DNA of 64,000 nt, from the NCBI RefSeq assembly GCF_000417875.1, contig NW_006920897.1:62001-126000 (forward strand), written 5' to 3'. The notes beneath the pieces are model-generated. The model saw nothing but the letters and a program-made list of their open reading frames with translations, was not told the origin of the DNA and did no database searches. The position numbers were made by a program, and so were the translations under genes. The DNA comes from Pseudozyma flocculosa PF-1. Lineage: Eukaryota > Basidiomycota > Ustilaginomycetes > Ustilaginales > Ustilaginaceae. Below are positions 39,198 through 50,563 of this stretch, piece by piece. Position 1 is the stretch's first letter. Every line of letters begins with the position of its first letter.

Positions 39198-42100
39198 ATG
39201 CCGCAAGAGACGCTCATCTTTCCGCCCCTCTACTGCGTCGGTGCGTTGCGTGCCCGCGCCGCCCGAGGTGCCGTGCCGAGCAGCGGATCCTGACGCCTTG
39301 TCTGCCTGTCCGCACTTTGCCCTTGCTGTGCTCGTACCCTGCTCGCCACCCCCTGGCCCCGCCCAGTCGGCGCGTACCGCCTCGCCCACGACCCGGCGCT
39401 ATGGAAGCCCATGTGGGCGAAATGCTCAAAGGCAGCAAAGCAGGCCGGCATTGCAGGCGCAGTCTGGGTGAGTCGAGGCGCGTCCGCGCAGCCCGCTTGA
39501 TCAAGCATGGCCCACGAGATCGCTGACCCCCGTGTATGCTGCCCCGCTCCGCCCCGCAGGCCGTCCTCACCTGGCCGCTCCAGAGGCTCTTTGTCTACTA
39601 CTTCATGTCGGCCTCGGCCTCGGTCACCGGTACGAAAGCGTGAGTCCAGGCGCGTCCAGTGGATCGCGCTTCGAGCGCTTGCATGTGCAGAGGAAGGCTC
39701 ATGCATCTGACGCTTGTCGCTGCCCTCATTCTCCGGCGCCCCACCTCCTCTGCCGCTGATCCAGCATCTATGAGACCTTCGTCAGCACCGCGGACCGCGT
39801 CGACGACCCGTTGCCCTTCCGCATCCCCGTCCCCAGCCTGTACAGTGAGTCGATAGCCCCACGGCCGGGCGTCCGGCTTCATCGCAGCATCCCAGCAGCG
39901 TCTGACCTCGAGCCGCCTCTGCCTCTGGTCACCCTCCCGCACCCTCCCGCCTTCCGCGCCAGCCTTTGCCACGTTTATGTTCGTCATGGGCCAGGTCCAC
40001 ACCATCATGGAGTTCTGGCTGCGCCGCCGGCTGCGCGAGTGCAGGAACACGGCCTACTCGGCCACGGTCCGGTCGCGCGGCAAGCAGCCCGACTGGTGGA
40101 CAGAGTACTTTGAAGAGTTCTCCAACCCGCCCACCGAAAAGGCCATCAAGGACGCCAAGAAGCAGGGCTTCTACATGAAGCTCGCCAGCCCCTTTGTCAG
40201 GATGGTCGTCCTCAAGGGTGGGTCCCTCGATCGCTGCTGGCGTTGGCCGTGGTCCCGTACAGGCGGCGGCTGACCACGATCCCTCTCGCCCTGGACCTTC
40301 ACCCGCAGTCTTTCTGCTCCCCGTCGACTTTGTGCCCTGTGAGTCTAAACCGGCGCCGCTTGTGTCGAGACTGGCCGATTCTGACCGGTCTTGCATGCTC
40401 CCGCTTTCGTCGGGCGCTCTGCCTCGCTTTGCCCTCCATCGCCGCTCCCGCTCCCCTCGTCAGTCTTCGGCATGGCGCTCGGTGCCGCGCTGCGGTCGCT
40501 CTCGTTTGGCCGCCTCCTCCACCAGCCCTTTTTCGAGGCCAAGAGGATGTCGCCGGCCCAGGTCGAGCTGTGGGTCACCGAGAGGCAGGGCTACTACCGC
40601 TCCTTTGGCTTCGTCGCCGCGCTCATGGAGCGCGTCCCGCTCCTCGGCCTCGTGTTTTCGGTGTCGAACCGGATCGGAGCGGCCATGTGGGCGCACGACC
40701 TGGAGAAGCGGCAGCAGGCGATGCGCACCGCCGGCCCGGACGCCAAGCTCACCTACAAGGAGAAGCCGACGCTGCGATCGATCGCCAAGGAGGCCAACAT
40801 GTCGGCGCCGCCGCCGTCGTCGGCACCGTCGATGTCGCCCTCGAGGACGGAGCAGTTCACCGGTGAGGGTCTGGCCGTGTTGCGATCGCATGTGGTGTCG
40901 TCGCCCTCGTCGATGGGCCGCCCCCTCCCGCCGTCGCCGTCGTCGTCGTCATCGGCCGAGGCCGCGACAGCAACGGCAGCTCCAGCGGCGCCCGCGGTGA
41001 TTGAACGGGCAGCAGTGTTCACACACTTGTCGTTCACCTTTCCGTTGAAATTGATCAGCCCCGGAGCCTCTTCCAGGATCGCTACCCGAAAAGTCTTTGA
41101 GGCAGCGCAGCGGCGCGCCATCGACGGACGGCAGCAAGGCGGCACTCTGGCAGCAGCAGCAGCAGTAGCCGGGACGACAACGACGGCCACAACGACGGCA
41201 GCGACGACGGCAGCGACGACGGCAGCGACGACGGCAGCGACGACGGCAGCGACGACGGCAGCGACGACGGCAGCGACGACGGCAGCGACGACGGCAGCGA
41301 CGACGGCAGCGACGACGGCGACGGCGACGGCAACGGTGAACCCAAAGGCGGTGGCGGCGCTCTACGTGGTCGGCTACGGCGGCGGGCTGGTCAGCGGCGA
41401 TTCAGTCGACCTCGACATCGACGTCGGCGAGCATTGCGCCATGCTGCTGCTCACGCAGGGCAGCACCAAGGTGTTCAAGATGCGGCAAAAGAGGTCGACA
41501 CCGGCAGCGGCGGCGACGACCGAAGGAGTTGCCGAGGCAAGGGGGGGCCAGCAAGACGAAGGCGAGCGGCGGGACACGGCAGACGCAGCGGCGAGGGCGG
41601 CGGCGTCGCTCGTCACCCGACAGGCGTTCCGCTTCCTGATCCGACCCAGGTCGACGCTGATCCTGCTGCCGGACCCGGTGACGTGCTTCGCCCAATCGCG
41701 GTACGACCAGGTCCAGCGATTCGACGTGCGCGATCGCACGACGTCTTCACTCGTCGTCCTCGACTGGCTCACGCCGGGTCGAACGGCGGTACGTCAGCAA
41801 GGCGGCGGCGGCGGCAGCAGCAGCAGCTCGGGCAGCGGCAACGCCGGCACTGGCGTCGAGCGCTCCCCGTACGCCACGCGACCTCGGCAGCCGGAGATAT
41901 GGTCGTTTGAGTCGTACAGGAGCAGGAACGAGGTGCGGATCGGCGGCAAGGTGGTGGCGCGCGACGTGCTGCTGCTCGAGCAGGACCTCGAGATTGACGT
42001 GCGGCGCGACGGTAGCCCGGCCTCTGCCTCGACGACGACGCAGGTGCCGGACAACACGGAGCTGGCCCGGCGCAACGGGCCGTACGGCTGCTACGCCACG

Positions 42101-42409
42101 CTGCTCCTCGCCGGTCCGGATGCGCGCAAGACGATCAAGCGGCTGGCGCGCGAGTTCGAGGCGATCCAGCAGCGCGTCGTCACCTCGTCGACGCCGGAGC
42201 TCATCTGGAGCCTGAGCCTGCTCGAGGTCGAGCCGACGTCGGTCAAGCACGGCGACCACGAGGGCGAGGGCGAGGAGGATCTGGGATGCGTAGTTGTCAG
42301 GATCGCGGGCAGGGACAGCGAGGCGGTGAGGATGTGGCTGCGCTCGCGTCTCGTTGACCTGAAGGACGTCGTGGGCAGCGACCTGTACCGGCAGGCGCTG
42401 GGCGAGTGA
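39198..42409 (+). CDS. EI24-like membrane protein in one frame with urease accessory protein UreD
   Basis: Exons 39198-39240, 39367-39467, 39560-39639, 39765-39844, 39963-40217, 40309-40338 and 40464-42409, all in phase. N-terminal half: multi-span membrane protein resembling fungal EI24/outer-spore-wall (Rrt8/Lds) proteins, e.g. TWPLQRLFVYYFMSAS, ATFMFVMGQVHTIM, VFLLPVDFVPFFGMALG, ERVPLLGLVFSVSNRIGAAM. C-terminal half from about 41010: UreD, which with UreF/UreG delivers nickel to urease, shown by LSFTFPLKLISP, VVGYGGGLVSGDSVDLDIDV, LLLTQGSTKVFK, LLPDPVTCFAQSRYDQVQ, LVVLDWLTPGR and RNEVRIGGKVVARDVLLLE. No stop separates them in exon 7. A GTGAGG donor at 40863 and acceptor ending 41010 would remove the linker in phase. 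The alternative is two genes, with UreD starting at ATG 40913 and the first gene ending through an unseen splice. Confidence 0.7.
41191..41317 (+). repeat. 12-bp coding minisatellite in UreD
   Basis: About ten copies of ACGACGGCAGCG encode a TTAA tetrapeptide repeat, between IDGRQQGGTLAAA and the conserved VAALYVVGYGGG block of UreD. In-frame, so length changes would keep the protein intact. Confidence 0.9.
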
Positions 42410-42628
42410 GTGGAGGCGGCGGGTGCGCCACCGAGCAGAGCCGGGCAGGCGCCTGCAACGTCAATATTTTCGCGGGAATAAACGAGGGCGAATGATATTC
42501 CTTGCAGCAACAGCGGCAGCGGCGCGACGACCTCAGGCCGCTGTGCAACACACCGCAACACTCTACAAACACTTGCTGGACACCGTTTCCGGGGGGCTGG
42601 GCATGCGTTGGCGCGGGCGCGCGCACAC

Positions 42629-44096
42629 TCAACGGGCAGCCGAGACGGCGCTAACAAAGCCACCATCGACAGCGACGACCTGACCGGTCATGAAAGCGTT
42701 GGAAGCGAGGAGGAGTACGAGACCGGCGAATTCGGACTCCTGTCCGCCTCGACCGGCCGGGTTGGCGTGGGCGCCGAGGTTGTTTGGGTCGCTGCGACCC
42801 TGGTCGTCGGACTGCTTTGTCGTCATCTCGCTCGCAAAGAGGCCGGGGGCGATGGCGTTGAACCGCAGACCGAGGTTGGTCCGAAACCGCAGCTCGTGCG
42901 ACATCATCTGCGTAATGTGGTTGGCCGCTGCCTTGGAGGCGTTGTAGGCGTAGTGCTGTCCGGTCGAAGGGGTCGATTTTGCGCGGAGCGGTGAGAGAGG
43001 GGAGGGTAAGGATCAAAGCGGGTGAGTCGATACGATCCTCCTAACCCATCGCCGACTGACTTCCCCCTTCTCCCCTGGCATGGCATGGCATGGCATGGCA
43101 TGGCATGTCATCGGCAGGCATCGCCCGACCAACCGACCAACCACCCGACAAACGGACGGACACGTACGTTCTGGCACATCTTGACGATGCCCGAGATGCT
43201 GGTGATGTTGATGACGGACGCGCTGAACGCCTTGCCGGCCGCGCCGGCGGGCGGGGCGGCGTTGGCGCGCGAGAGGAGCGGGAGAAAGGCCATGGTGGCG
43301 AAAAAGACGGCGTGCGTGTTGACGCGGAAGAGGGCGTCCCAGTCGGCCACGCTCTCGTTTTCGAGGTGCATGCGCGAGTACTCTTCCACGCTCAGCTTGG
43401 ACGGGTCGTCGCCGAGGTTGGTTACTGGTCCCTCCACCCCCGCGTTGCTGCCGGCAGGGGGGAGAGAGAGGGGGAGAGGGGAGAGGGTAAGGTGTTAGAG
43501 GGCGATGCAATGGGGAGGGAAGCAAGGCGAAGCGGGGACTCACTTGATGAGGACGTGGAGCTTTCCATCGGCCTTTTCGACCTCGGCGGCGATGCGGATG
43601 AGGTCGTCCTTTGATCCGACGTCGCCCTGGATGCTGTTGTGGGTGCCGAACGGAGAGAGAGAGGGAGAAAGGTTCAGCCTGGAGCCCGTTGGATGGGGCC
43701 CATGTCGTCTGGCCTGGCCTGCTCTGCGTCGACGCTCCTGCGCGACACTCACGCGACGAGGCTGCCCTTGAGGCCCTGGGAATGGGCATTGACGGCCTGA
43801 TCGAGCTTCTCCTTTCTCCTACCCGTGATGTCTGCCGGCGGGAGGACGGAGGCAGGCAGAGGGGGTAGCATCAAAGGAGGAAGCGAGGCCGGAGCGGAAT
43901 GTCAGTAGTGGTGGTGTGATTTCCCCCGCTTGCTGCCACGATGACCGCCCGCCGGCCACTGTTACTGACAGACTTTGGCTCCGTTTGTGGCGAGGGCGAG
44001 GGCAGCAATGAGGCCCAGGCCGGTTCCGCCGCCCGTGACGAGGGCGACGGCGCCGGTGAGGTCAAAGATGTTGGAGGCGGCGAGGGGTTGCGACAT
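42629..44096 (-). CDS. Short-chain dehydrogenase/reductase
   Basis: Five exons: 44096-43970, 43831-43753, 43633-43544, 43447-43168 and 42955-42629; 300 aa. Classical SDR Rossmann fold: cofactor loop VTGGGTGLGL (TGxxxGxG), GRRKEKL after beta-2 (the arginines favour NADP(H)), NNAG across the exon 3/4 splice, catalytic Ser in INITSISG, catalytic YNASK in exon 5, and IAPGLFASEM. An insertion between NNAG and the active site (GDDPSKLSVEEYSRMHLENES) is longer than usual. The ending VDGGFVSAVSAAR is typical of 3-oxoacyl-reductase-like members. The substrate is not predictable. Intron 4 contains a (GGCAT)n run at 43077-43106. The gene is convergent with the UreD-bearing gene, 219 bp apart. Confidence 0.88.
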
Positions 44097-44948
44097 GGCG
44101 AGCGAGCGAGCGAGCGAGCTTTGAGGATGTGAGAGTGTGGTGGAAGAGAAAGAGGAAGACGAGGAGCAGGTGAGAAGAACAAGGAGCGAGGCTAGGACGA
44201 GGAGGAGGGCGAGGAGGGCATGGGCGTCGGACACGGCCATCGAGGGTGAGCAAAGCAGCACTCGCTCGGCAATCTGCGCCCCCGTCAGCCAGCCACGCAC
44301 GCTCAGGCCAGCCTGTCAGGGTCTGCCAGGACAGGCCAGCCAGCCAGGCCCAGGCACGCCGGCAATCTCATCTCACGCGCCGCTGCATCGGCAATCCCTG
44401 CATCCCTGGGCGAGGCTGGACCCTACGACGATGCCGGCTCCGAGGTACGCTCGTCTAGCCTGGTCGAAACGAGATGCGGGTCCGAAGAGGGTCGGGGCCT
44501 GGGCCGCGCCCAAGGCAATGGATGCCGTCATGCCCGGTTGTCGGCCGAGTGACGCCTCGTCAAGCTGCGAGCCTGCCATGCCTCCACTCCGGTTGTGTCA
44601 AAAAGACAGGCGAATTGGCCGCTGCTGCGCTGCTGCCCCGCTTGGCCGCTTGCCTTGCCTTGCCTTTGTCGCCGCCGCCTCGCCACTCTTCTGTGGGCAG
44701 AGGCGCCCACTCGCAAGATACACATGGTCGGCCAGGTGCGGCCTGCCTCGCTCGGCCTCATACACGGCGGCGAGCGAGTCTTCCTAGCCAGCCAGGCCTA
44801 CCCTACGCCCCGCCTCGCCCCCATCCTCGTCCTTGCTGCTGGCAACAACTCTAGCTCCCCTCTAGACCTTCCCACCACCACCATCTCGACCCACCCCCCC
44901 TTTCGGCATCCCTCATCTCCCTACGCTTCTCCGCCACACCTGCCCACC
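44097..44948. other. Divergent intergenic region
   Basis: An 850-bp spacer with scattered CCAGGC/GCCTTGCC repeats (about 44300-44360, 44640-44680) and a CT/CCA-rich leader before ATG 44949. No gene is seen. Confidence 0.5.
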
Positions 44949-46226
44949 ATGTCTGCCCTCCCTGCCGGCACCCCGCCCCAGAAGCTCGCATGCGACCCGC
45001 CCTTCAGGCACGGTCACGTCGGAAGGTAGGTTGCTGCCCCCTCTTTTTGGCCCCTACGCTCCCGCCGCCCTCGGCTCGACCCCCGCTCACTCTTCCCCCC
45101 TTTCTCCCCCTTCCCCCCCCCCTCCCCGCCTCCCTCCAGCTTCCTGCGCCCCAAGGCGGTGCACGATGCGCGCGCCGCCTTCGCCAAGGGCGACATCACC
45201 GCCGCCGAGCTGCGCAGCGTCGAAGACGCCGAGATCAAGACGCACGTGCAGCAGCTCCTCGACCACGGCATCCGCGACATCACCGACGGCGAGTTCCGCC
45301 GCGAGTACTTCCACCTCGACTTTCTCAAGCACCTCGAGGGCGTTACCATCACCAAAAACACCCTCGAGCAAAAAGAGGGCCGCGTTCCCCCCACCCTCTC
45401 GGTGACGGGCAAGATCCGCCACCCAAAGGACAGCATCGAGGTGCGCAACTTTGAGTACCTCAAGTCGCTCGTCCCCGCCGACAAGCACGGGCAGATCAAG
45501 ATCACCATCCCTTCGCCCACCATGTGCCACTTCCGCGGCGGACGCGCCGCCATCTCCACCGAGGCCTACCCGGACCTCGAGGACTTCTTCTCGGACCTCG
45601 CCGCCGCCTACCGCCACGAGATTGACGCCCTCTACGCCGCCGGGTGCAGGTACGTCCAGCTGGACGACACCAACCTCGCCTACCTCACCGACGACGCCAT
45701 GCGCCGCGGCGCCCAGGAGCGCGGCGAGGACCTCGACAAGCTGCCGCACGACTACGCCCGCCTCATCAACGCCTCGCTCGCCTCCAAGCCGCGCGACATG
45801 TGCGCCGCCATCCACCTGTGCAAGGGCAACTTCCGATCCCAGTTCTTTGCCCAGGGCTCCGAGCAGGGCTACAACCCCATCGCCCAGGTCCTGTTCCAGA
45901 ACCTCAACGTCGACGCCTTTTTCCTCGAGTGGGAAAACGAACGCTCCGGCAAGGACTTTTCGGCGCTCCGACACCTCCCCGATACCAAGACGGTCGTACT
46001 CGGCCTCGTCTCTTCCAAGCTGGCCCAGCTCGAGGACAAGCAGACCCTCATTGACAAGATCAACGATGCCGCCCAGTTCGTGCCCCTCGGCACGCGCCAG
46101 CTCGCCATCAGCCCGCAGTGCGGCTTCTCGTCGACCGTCCACGGAAACGAAATCACCCACGACGACCAGTTCCGCAAACTCGCCCTCTGCGCCGACGTCG
46201 CCGAGGCCGTGTGGGGCGCAAAGTAA
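44949..46226 (+). CDS. MetE-like (cobalamin-independent methionine synthase C-terminal) family protein
   Basis: Exons 44949-45025 and 45140-46226; 387 aa. Homologous to the catalytic C-terminal half of MetE, standing alone as in bacterial YxjG/YxjH-type proteins and several fungal paralogues. Visible elements: DGEFRREYFHLDFLKHLEG near the N terminus, ITIPSPTMCHFRGGR, CRYVQLDDTNLAYL, IHLCKGNFRSQFF (zinc-ligand His and Cys), AFFLEWENERSGKDFSALR, VVLGLVSSK and ISPQCGFSST (zinc-ligand Cys). The zinc-binding His-x-Cys and distal Cys are kept, so a zinc-dependent thiol methyltransferase is plausible. The folate-binding N-terminal half of true methionine synthase is absent. The in vivo methyl donor and acceptor are unknown. 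Intron 1 carries a C-rich polypyrimidine tract. Confidence 0.88.
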
Positions 46227-46770
46227 GCCCCCGCGCCCGCGCCCGCGCGCCGCGACGACGACAAAGACGAGACGCTCTTTGCCCTAAGGGCCCACGCTCC
46301 ATAGAAACCGAAACAAACCGATTCCAGATGCTACAGGCCGGCCTGCCGGGATGGGAACGAAGCGACAGAGTCACCGCCAGAGGGAGATAGATAAATTTTA
46401 CATGCCCTTCAACCTTGCCAGCGTCGCGCCGCCGCCGCCGACGACGACGACGACGACGACGATAAAGGGGCGACAACGACGGCGACGAGAACCAAGGGGA
46501 GAGTGGGGCGGGGGGTAGTGTACAGTGCCAGCCAGGACCAATCGGGTGTGTCCCCGCAAAGGGGTGGCGAGGAGGGGGATGGAACGCGGGACGTAGACGG
46601 CGGAGGCCGAACCAGGACGAGGAGGCGAGAGGTCACGGGAGAGGAGGGGAGAGGAGAGGCCGCCCAAGTGAGAGCTATCCCGCTGCCGCTGAGCCGCCTC
46701 GTCCTCGTCCTCTGGGTCGTCCTCGCCCTCCCTCACCCCGCGCCGCCGCGCCGCCGCGCCGCCGCGCCGT
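46227..46770. other. Convergent intergenic region
   Basis: 3' flanks of the MetE-like and Bir1 genes. Includes a (GAC)n/(GCC)n run at about 46425-46465 and a GCCGCCGCGC run at about 46740-46770. No gene is seen. Confidence 0.4.
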
Positions 46771-47226
46771 CTACCTTCGGCCGCGCAGCGTGCGCTCAAT
46801 CGTGAGGCGGCCCTGGGCCATGCGGTTCTCGAGCTCACGGATCTGCCGCTCGCCCTCGCTCCGCATCTCGGCGGCCGCGGCGTCGGCCTTGAGCTGCAGC
46901 CACTGGCCCACCGTCATGGACCGCTCCTCGTCCGTCAGCTCCAGACGGTTGAGCGACTCGAGCCGCGCCAGCGGCGACCGCAGCGGCGCCGGCGACGACG
47001 AGCGCTCTATCAGCGCCTCTGCTGCCGCCGCTTCCGACGACGGCATCTCGACATCGCCATTGCCATCGTCGTCGTCACTGTTGCCGCCGCCGCCGTTGTC
47101 GTCGGAGCTGCGCTGCGCCGCCTGCTTTCGGCCGCGGCCGCGGCCCTTGCCCTTGCCCTTTTTGGCCGGCGCGATTGTCTCGTCTGCGGGAGCTTCGGCA
47201 GGCTCGTCGTCGTCGATGGCCTCATC

Positions 47227-47258
<32 letters not shown>

Positions 47259-49305
47259 GCTGCCGTGACACCTCGGGCTCAATGACGACCTCGGCTTCGA
47301 TCGCAGACGACTCTTGCGCGTCCGTCTCCGCGCCCGACTCCGGCTCCGGCTCGGTCTGCGCCTCGACGTCGGCCTCAGTCTCCGGCTCGGTCTCGGTGGC
47401 AGCGTCCTCTTCGGCGGCGCCCTTCTTCTTCTTGTTCTTCGACGACGATGCCGCCGCTTTGGCCGTCGCGCCGCCTCGCTTCGGCTTGGCCGCCGCTGCC
47501 TTCTTTGCGGTCGCCTCATTCTCCTTTTTGGTGGCCTTGGCCTTCGATGCGGCCGCCTTGCCCTTCTTGGGCTTCACGCTGGGCTCTGGCAGGTCGTGGT
47601 CCTCGCCGCCTTGGTCGCGGCCGCCTCCTCTGGCCTCGACGTCGGTGGTGTCGTCGTCGTTGTCGCGGCCAGCCTTGCCCCTCTTCTTGGGCTTCGGGGC
47701 GGGTTCCGGCAGGTCGTAGTCGTCGTCCCCGTCGATGCCGGCGTCAGAAGCGGCGGCAGAGGCAAGCTCGACGACTGTGCCGTCGGCCTTCGCGCCGGCC
47801 TCTTCGATATCTTGCTCTTCAACGGCTTCCTCGGCCACCGGCGGCGGCGACGGCGGCGGCACCTCTTCCGCCTCTTCTGCCTCTTGCTCTTGCTGCGCCT
47901 TCTTGGCTCGACTGCGCGTCCGAGACGCTTTCCTAGGCACAGGCGTCGGCTCCGCGGGCGGTTCCGGCTCTGGCTCCGGCTCCGGCTCCGCCTTGCTGGC
48001 GCCCGCCTCGCCGTCGACTTCGGACTCGGATGGTGACCGAGCGGGCGCCTTTTTGGACTTGCTAGCGGCTCGGCTCGCCGTTCTGGTCACCCTGGCAGTC
48101 GTGGGGCGTCCCTTGCCGATCGCAACCTTGGCCGTGGCCGCCTTGCCCTTGGCGGGGACGTCGTCGTCGTCGTCGCCGTCGCCGTCCTCTGCGGCCTCCT
48201 TCTCCTTCTGTGCCTTGCCCCTGCCGCGAGTTTTGCCACCGCGGGCATCATCGTCGTCATCGTCGTCGTGGCCGGCGTCCTTGCCATCGCCGTCGTCATC
48301 CTCGTCATCCGCTATCCTCTTCTTGACCTTCGTCGACGCCGTGCGGGCCTTGCGCACCGCCTTTTTGGCCGGCTTGGGTCGCTCCTCGACCTCTTCTTCG
48401 TCTGCTGCGGACGACTCGTCATCGTCGTCGTCGCCGCCTTTCCTTTGCTTCGCACCGGCGTCGGTGTCGGCCTCGCTGTCGGTGTCTTGCGGGGCCGCAC
48501 CGGCGCGCCCCTTTGCCGCCTTGCCCCGGCTTACCGTCCGCTTTGAGTAGGTCGAGACGACGCGCTTCGGCCTGCGCGCGAGCAGGGTGTCTGCGTCGTC
48601 GACAGCCTCGTCCGCGTCCGACCCGCTGGCCTCGGACTCGACGAGGGTGCAGGTGAAGAAGGCGCAGCCGGGCTCGCGCTCGCGGTGCTCCTGGATCGGG
48701 TCGTCGCCCTTTTCCCAGCCCTCGAGCGCCTTTGAGCAGTAGAGGCAGGTGGCCGTATCTTCCTCGCCCTGCGTCGGGGTGAAGTAGAAGCCGGCCTCGG
48801 CGAGCTTCTTGCTGGTGGGCTTCCATCCCTTCTTGCCGTCGTAGGGCCAGCTGGAGGCGAACGTCTCCTTTCTCGCTTCGGCCATCTGCTTGCTGTTGGG
48901 CATCAGTTCGGCCTGGCTGCACGTCCAGCGCGCAGCGTCGTCGCCGTCATTGTTGTCTGAGCTGCGGACCGATCTGAGTGCAGCCTTGCTTCGCCACATC
49001 CGGCACCAGGCGTTGTCCGGCAAGACGTCATCGAGCTTCTCGAGGGGGTCGTCGCCGGCGCTCCAGCCGGAGACGGCGGTGTCGTAGAGGTAGTGGACGG
49101 TGCGATCGGGCGAGCCGTCCTCGGGCGCGAAGTAGAAGCCGTATCTGGCCAAGGCGGCGGGCGAAGGGAAGCTCGAGTTCTTGGCGGTCGAGTGGGGCCA
49201 CGTATGCGATTCGGAGCGGGTCTGCTTGCGCTTCGACGACGACGACGACGAAGCCGCCGGCTTGAAGCTGGCGACACGCTCGGCTTCGATAAACATGGGG
49301 TCCAT
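46771..49305 (-). CDS. BIR1: Survivin/Bir1-type chromosomal passenger protein, two BIR domains
   Basis: Intronless from MDPMFIEAERVASF, 844 aa. BIR repeat 2 (residues about 148-215) is canonical: TFASSWPYDGKKGW, LAEAGFYFTPTQGEEDTATC, then CLYC, GWEKGDDPIQEH and GC, giving zinc ligands C187, C190, H207 and C214. Repeat 1 (about 38-105) keeps the fold residues (TWPH, LARYGFYFAPEDG, GWSAGDDPLEKL) but has His, Tyr and Leu where Cys, Cys and His are expected. A long, alternately acidic and Lys/Ala-rich linker (poly-Gln run near residue 695) separates the BIRs from a conserved C-terminal block (LTDEERSMTVGQWLQLKAD) found in fungal Bir1. The role known for the family is targeting Aurora kinase/INCENP to centromeres. 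It is divergent from WAPL. Confidence 0.87.
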
Positions 49306-50563
49306 GCTGTCGTCCTGGCCGGATGGCGATGTCAGAGGAAGGGGACGGTCGGAAAGGAGGCTGGATGCCGCGTGTATGCGCTGCGCACGTGGCACGCCGG
49401 TTCAGAGAGGACGGAGGTCGCGGCGGGGGAGATGGCCCTGTTTCGGGGCGGGTTGCGTGGACACGATGTGTTTGCAGGAAGGTTCGAGCTCTATACACAT
49501 GTGCAGAGAGCGGTGGCGATGGCGGCGGTGGTCGAGGCGGTGGTGGAACAGAGAGGGGCCGAGGTGTTGGTCGAGAGCCCGCCCACCCAGGCAGGCCAGA
49601 CCAACACCCTGCAGGCCAGGCTGGCCCAGCCTGCTTCGCGTCGTTGACCGGGGCGCGGGTCAGCCGCCCAACCAGCCTACCTGTTTTTTCCAGCCACGCC
49701 AGAGCCAGAGCCAGAGCCACCGGGCCAGCCGAAAATCAGGCAGCCTGAGCCAGCCCGAGAGCCGGGGGGTCGCCCTCGCGTCTTCACGTGTGGGCCTGGG
49801 TGGAGGAGGGCAGGCCGCGGGCTGGCCTTGGCTCGTCTGGCCGAGGGCGGCTTGGGCGCTGGCTGGCCGGCCATGCCTCCGAGCCTTGCCCCGCTTCGCT
49901 GGCCAGCACCACCATCCCTCCGCGCAACTGCTCAACTCACTCTCACTCACACTCGCACTCGCACTCGCACCCGCTCTCTCCCTATCTCTATCTCTCCCTC
50001 TCCTGTTGAGCTGCCGAGCCCATCGATTCCGCACAGACGACCCCGTCAATCGGCGATTGAGTCAACCGCCGCACCGCCGCCGCCCTTCCGCACCACACCT
50101 CTGCTCGGCATTGTTCCGCCTGCGACGGCCTTTCCGTTGTTAGAATTGCCTGCCCGCCTGCTCCATCTCCCATCCAGCCAGCTCTCACATTGATTCCGCC
50201 TTGTCGCCGCCGCCATCCGCCTCCGCATGTCTGCTATGAACCCTCAGACGTCCCTCTAGAACCAGCTCGGACCGCCACAGCGAGCCCGACCCTTCTATGC
50301 TCGCTCATCCGTTCCCGGCCCCATCCCTCACCTCGGCTTCATCCGAAACCATCTCTGCCCAACGGACCGGCCGTTCAGCTAGCCCTAGCCCGGCCTACCT
50401 GCTTGCTCCGCCAGCGCTGCTGTCTATCTGTCTCGTCTCGTCTCACAGCTCAGCCGGCGCAGTCAAACCCCATCGCAATCTAGCGCGGCTCGAGTCTTTA
50501 TCCATCCACGCCCACCGGCTACCACCACCACTACTACTCTGACCCCCCTCTTCGTCCTGCAGC
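49306..50563. other. Divergent intergenic region between Bir1 and WAPL
   Basis: A 1.26-kb spacer with no gene seen. It has CAGGCCAG-type motifs (49580-49640), AGAGCC repeats (about 49700-49720), a CTCACTCACACTCGCACTCG run (49935-49970) and a pyrimidine-rich WAPL leader. Confidence 0.5.

Noticed and set aside
40391..40463. Upstream ATG at 40391 as start of a separate UreD gene
   Set aside because: This stretch is the intron before exon 7 (acceptor at 40463); the exon 6-7 junction VPFFGMALG fits the membrane-protein family.
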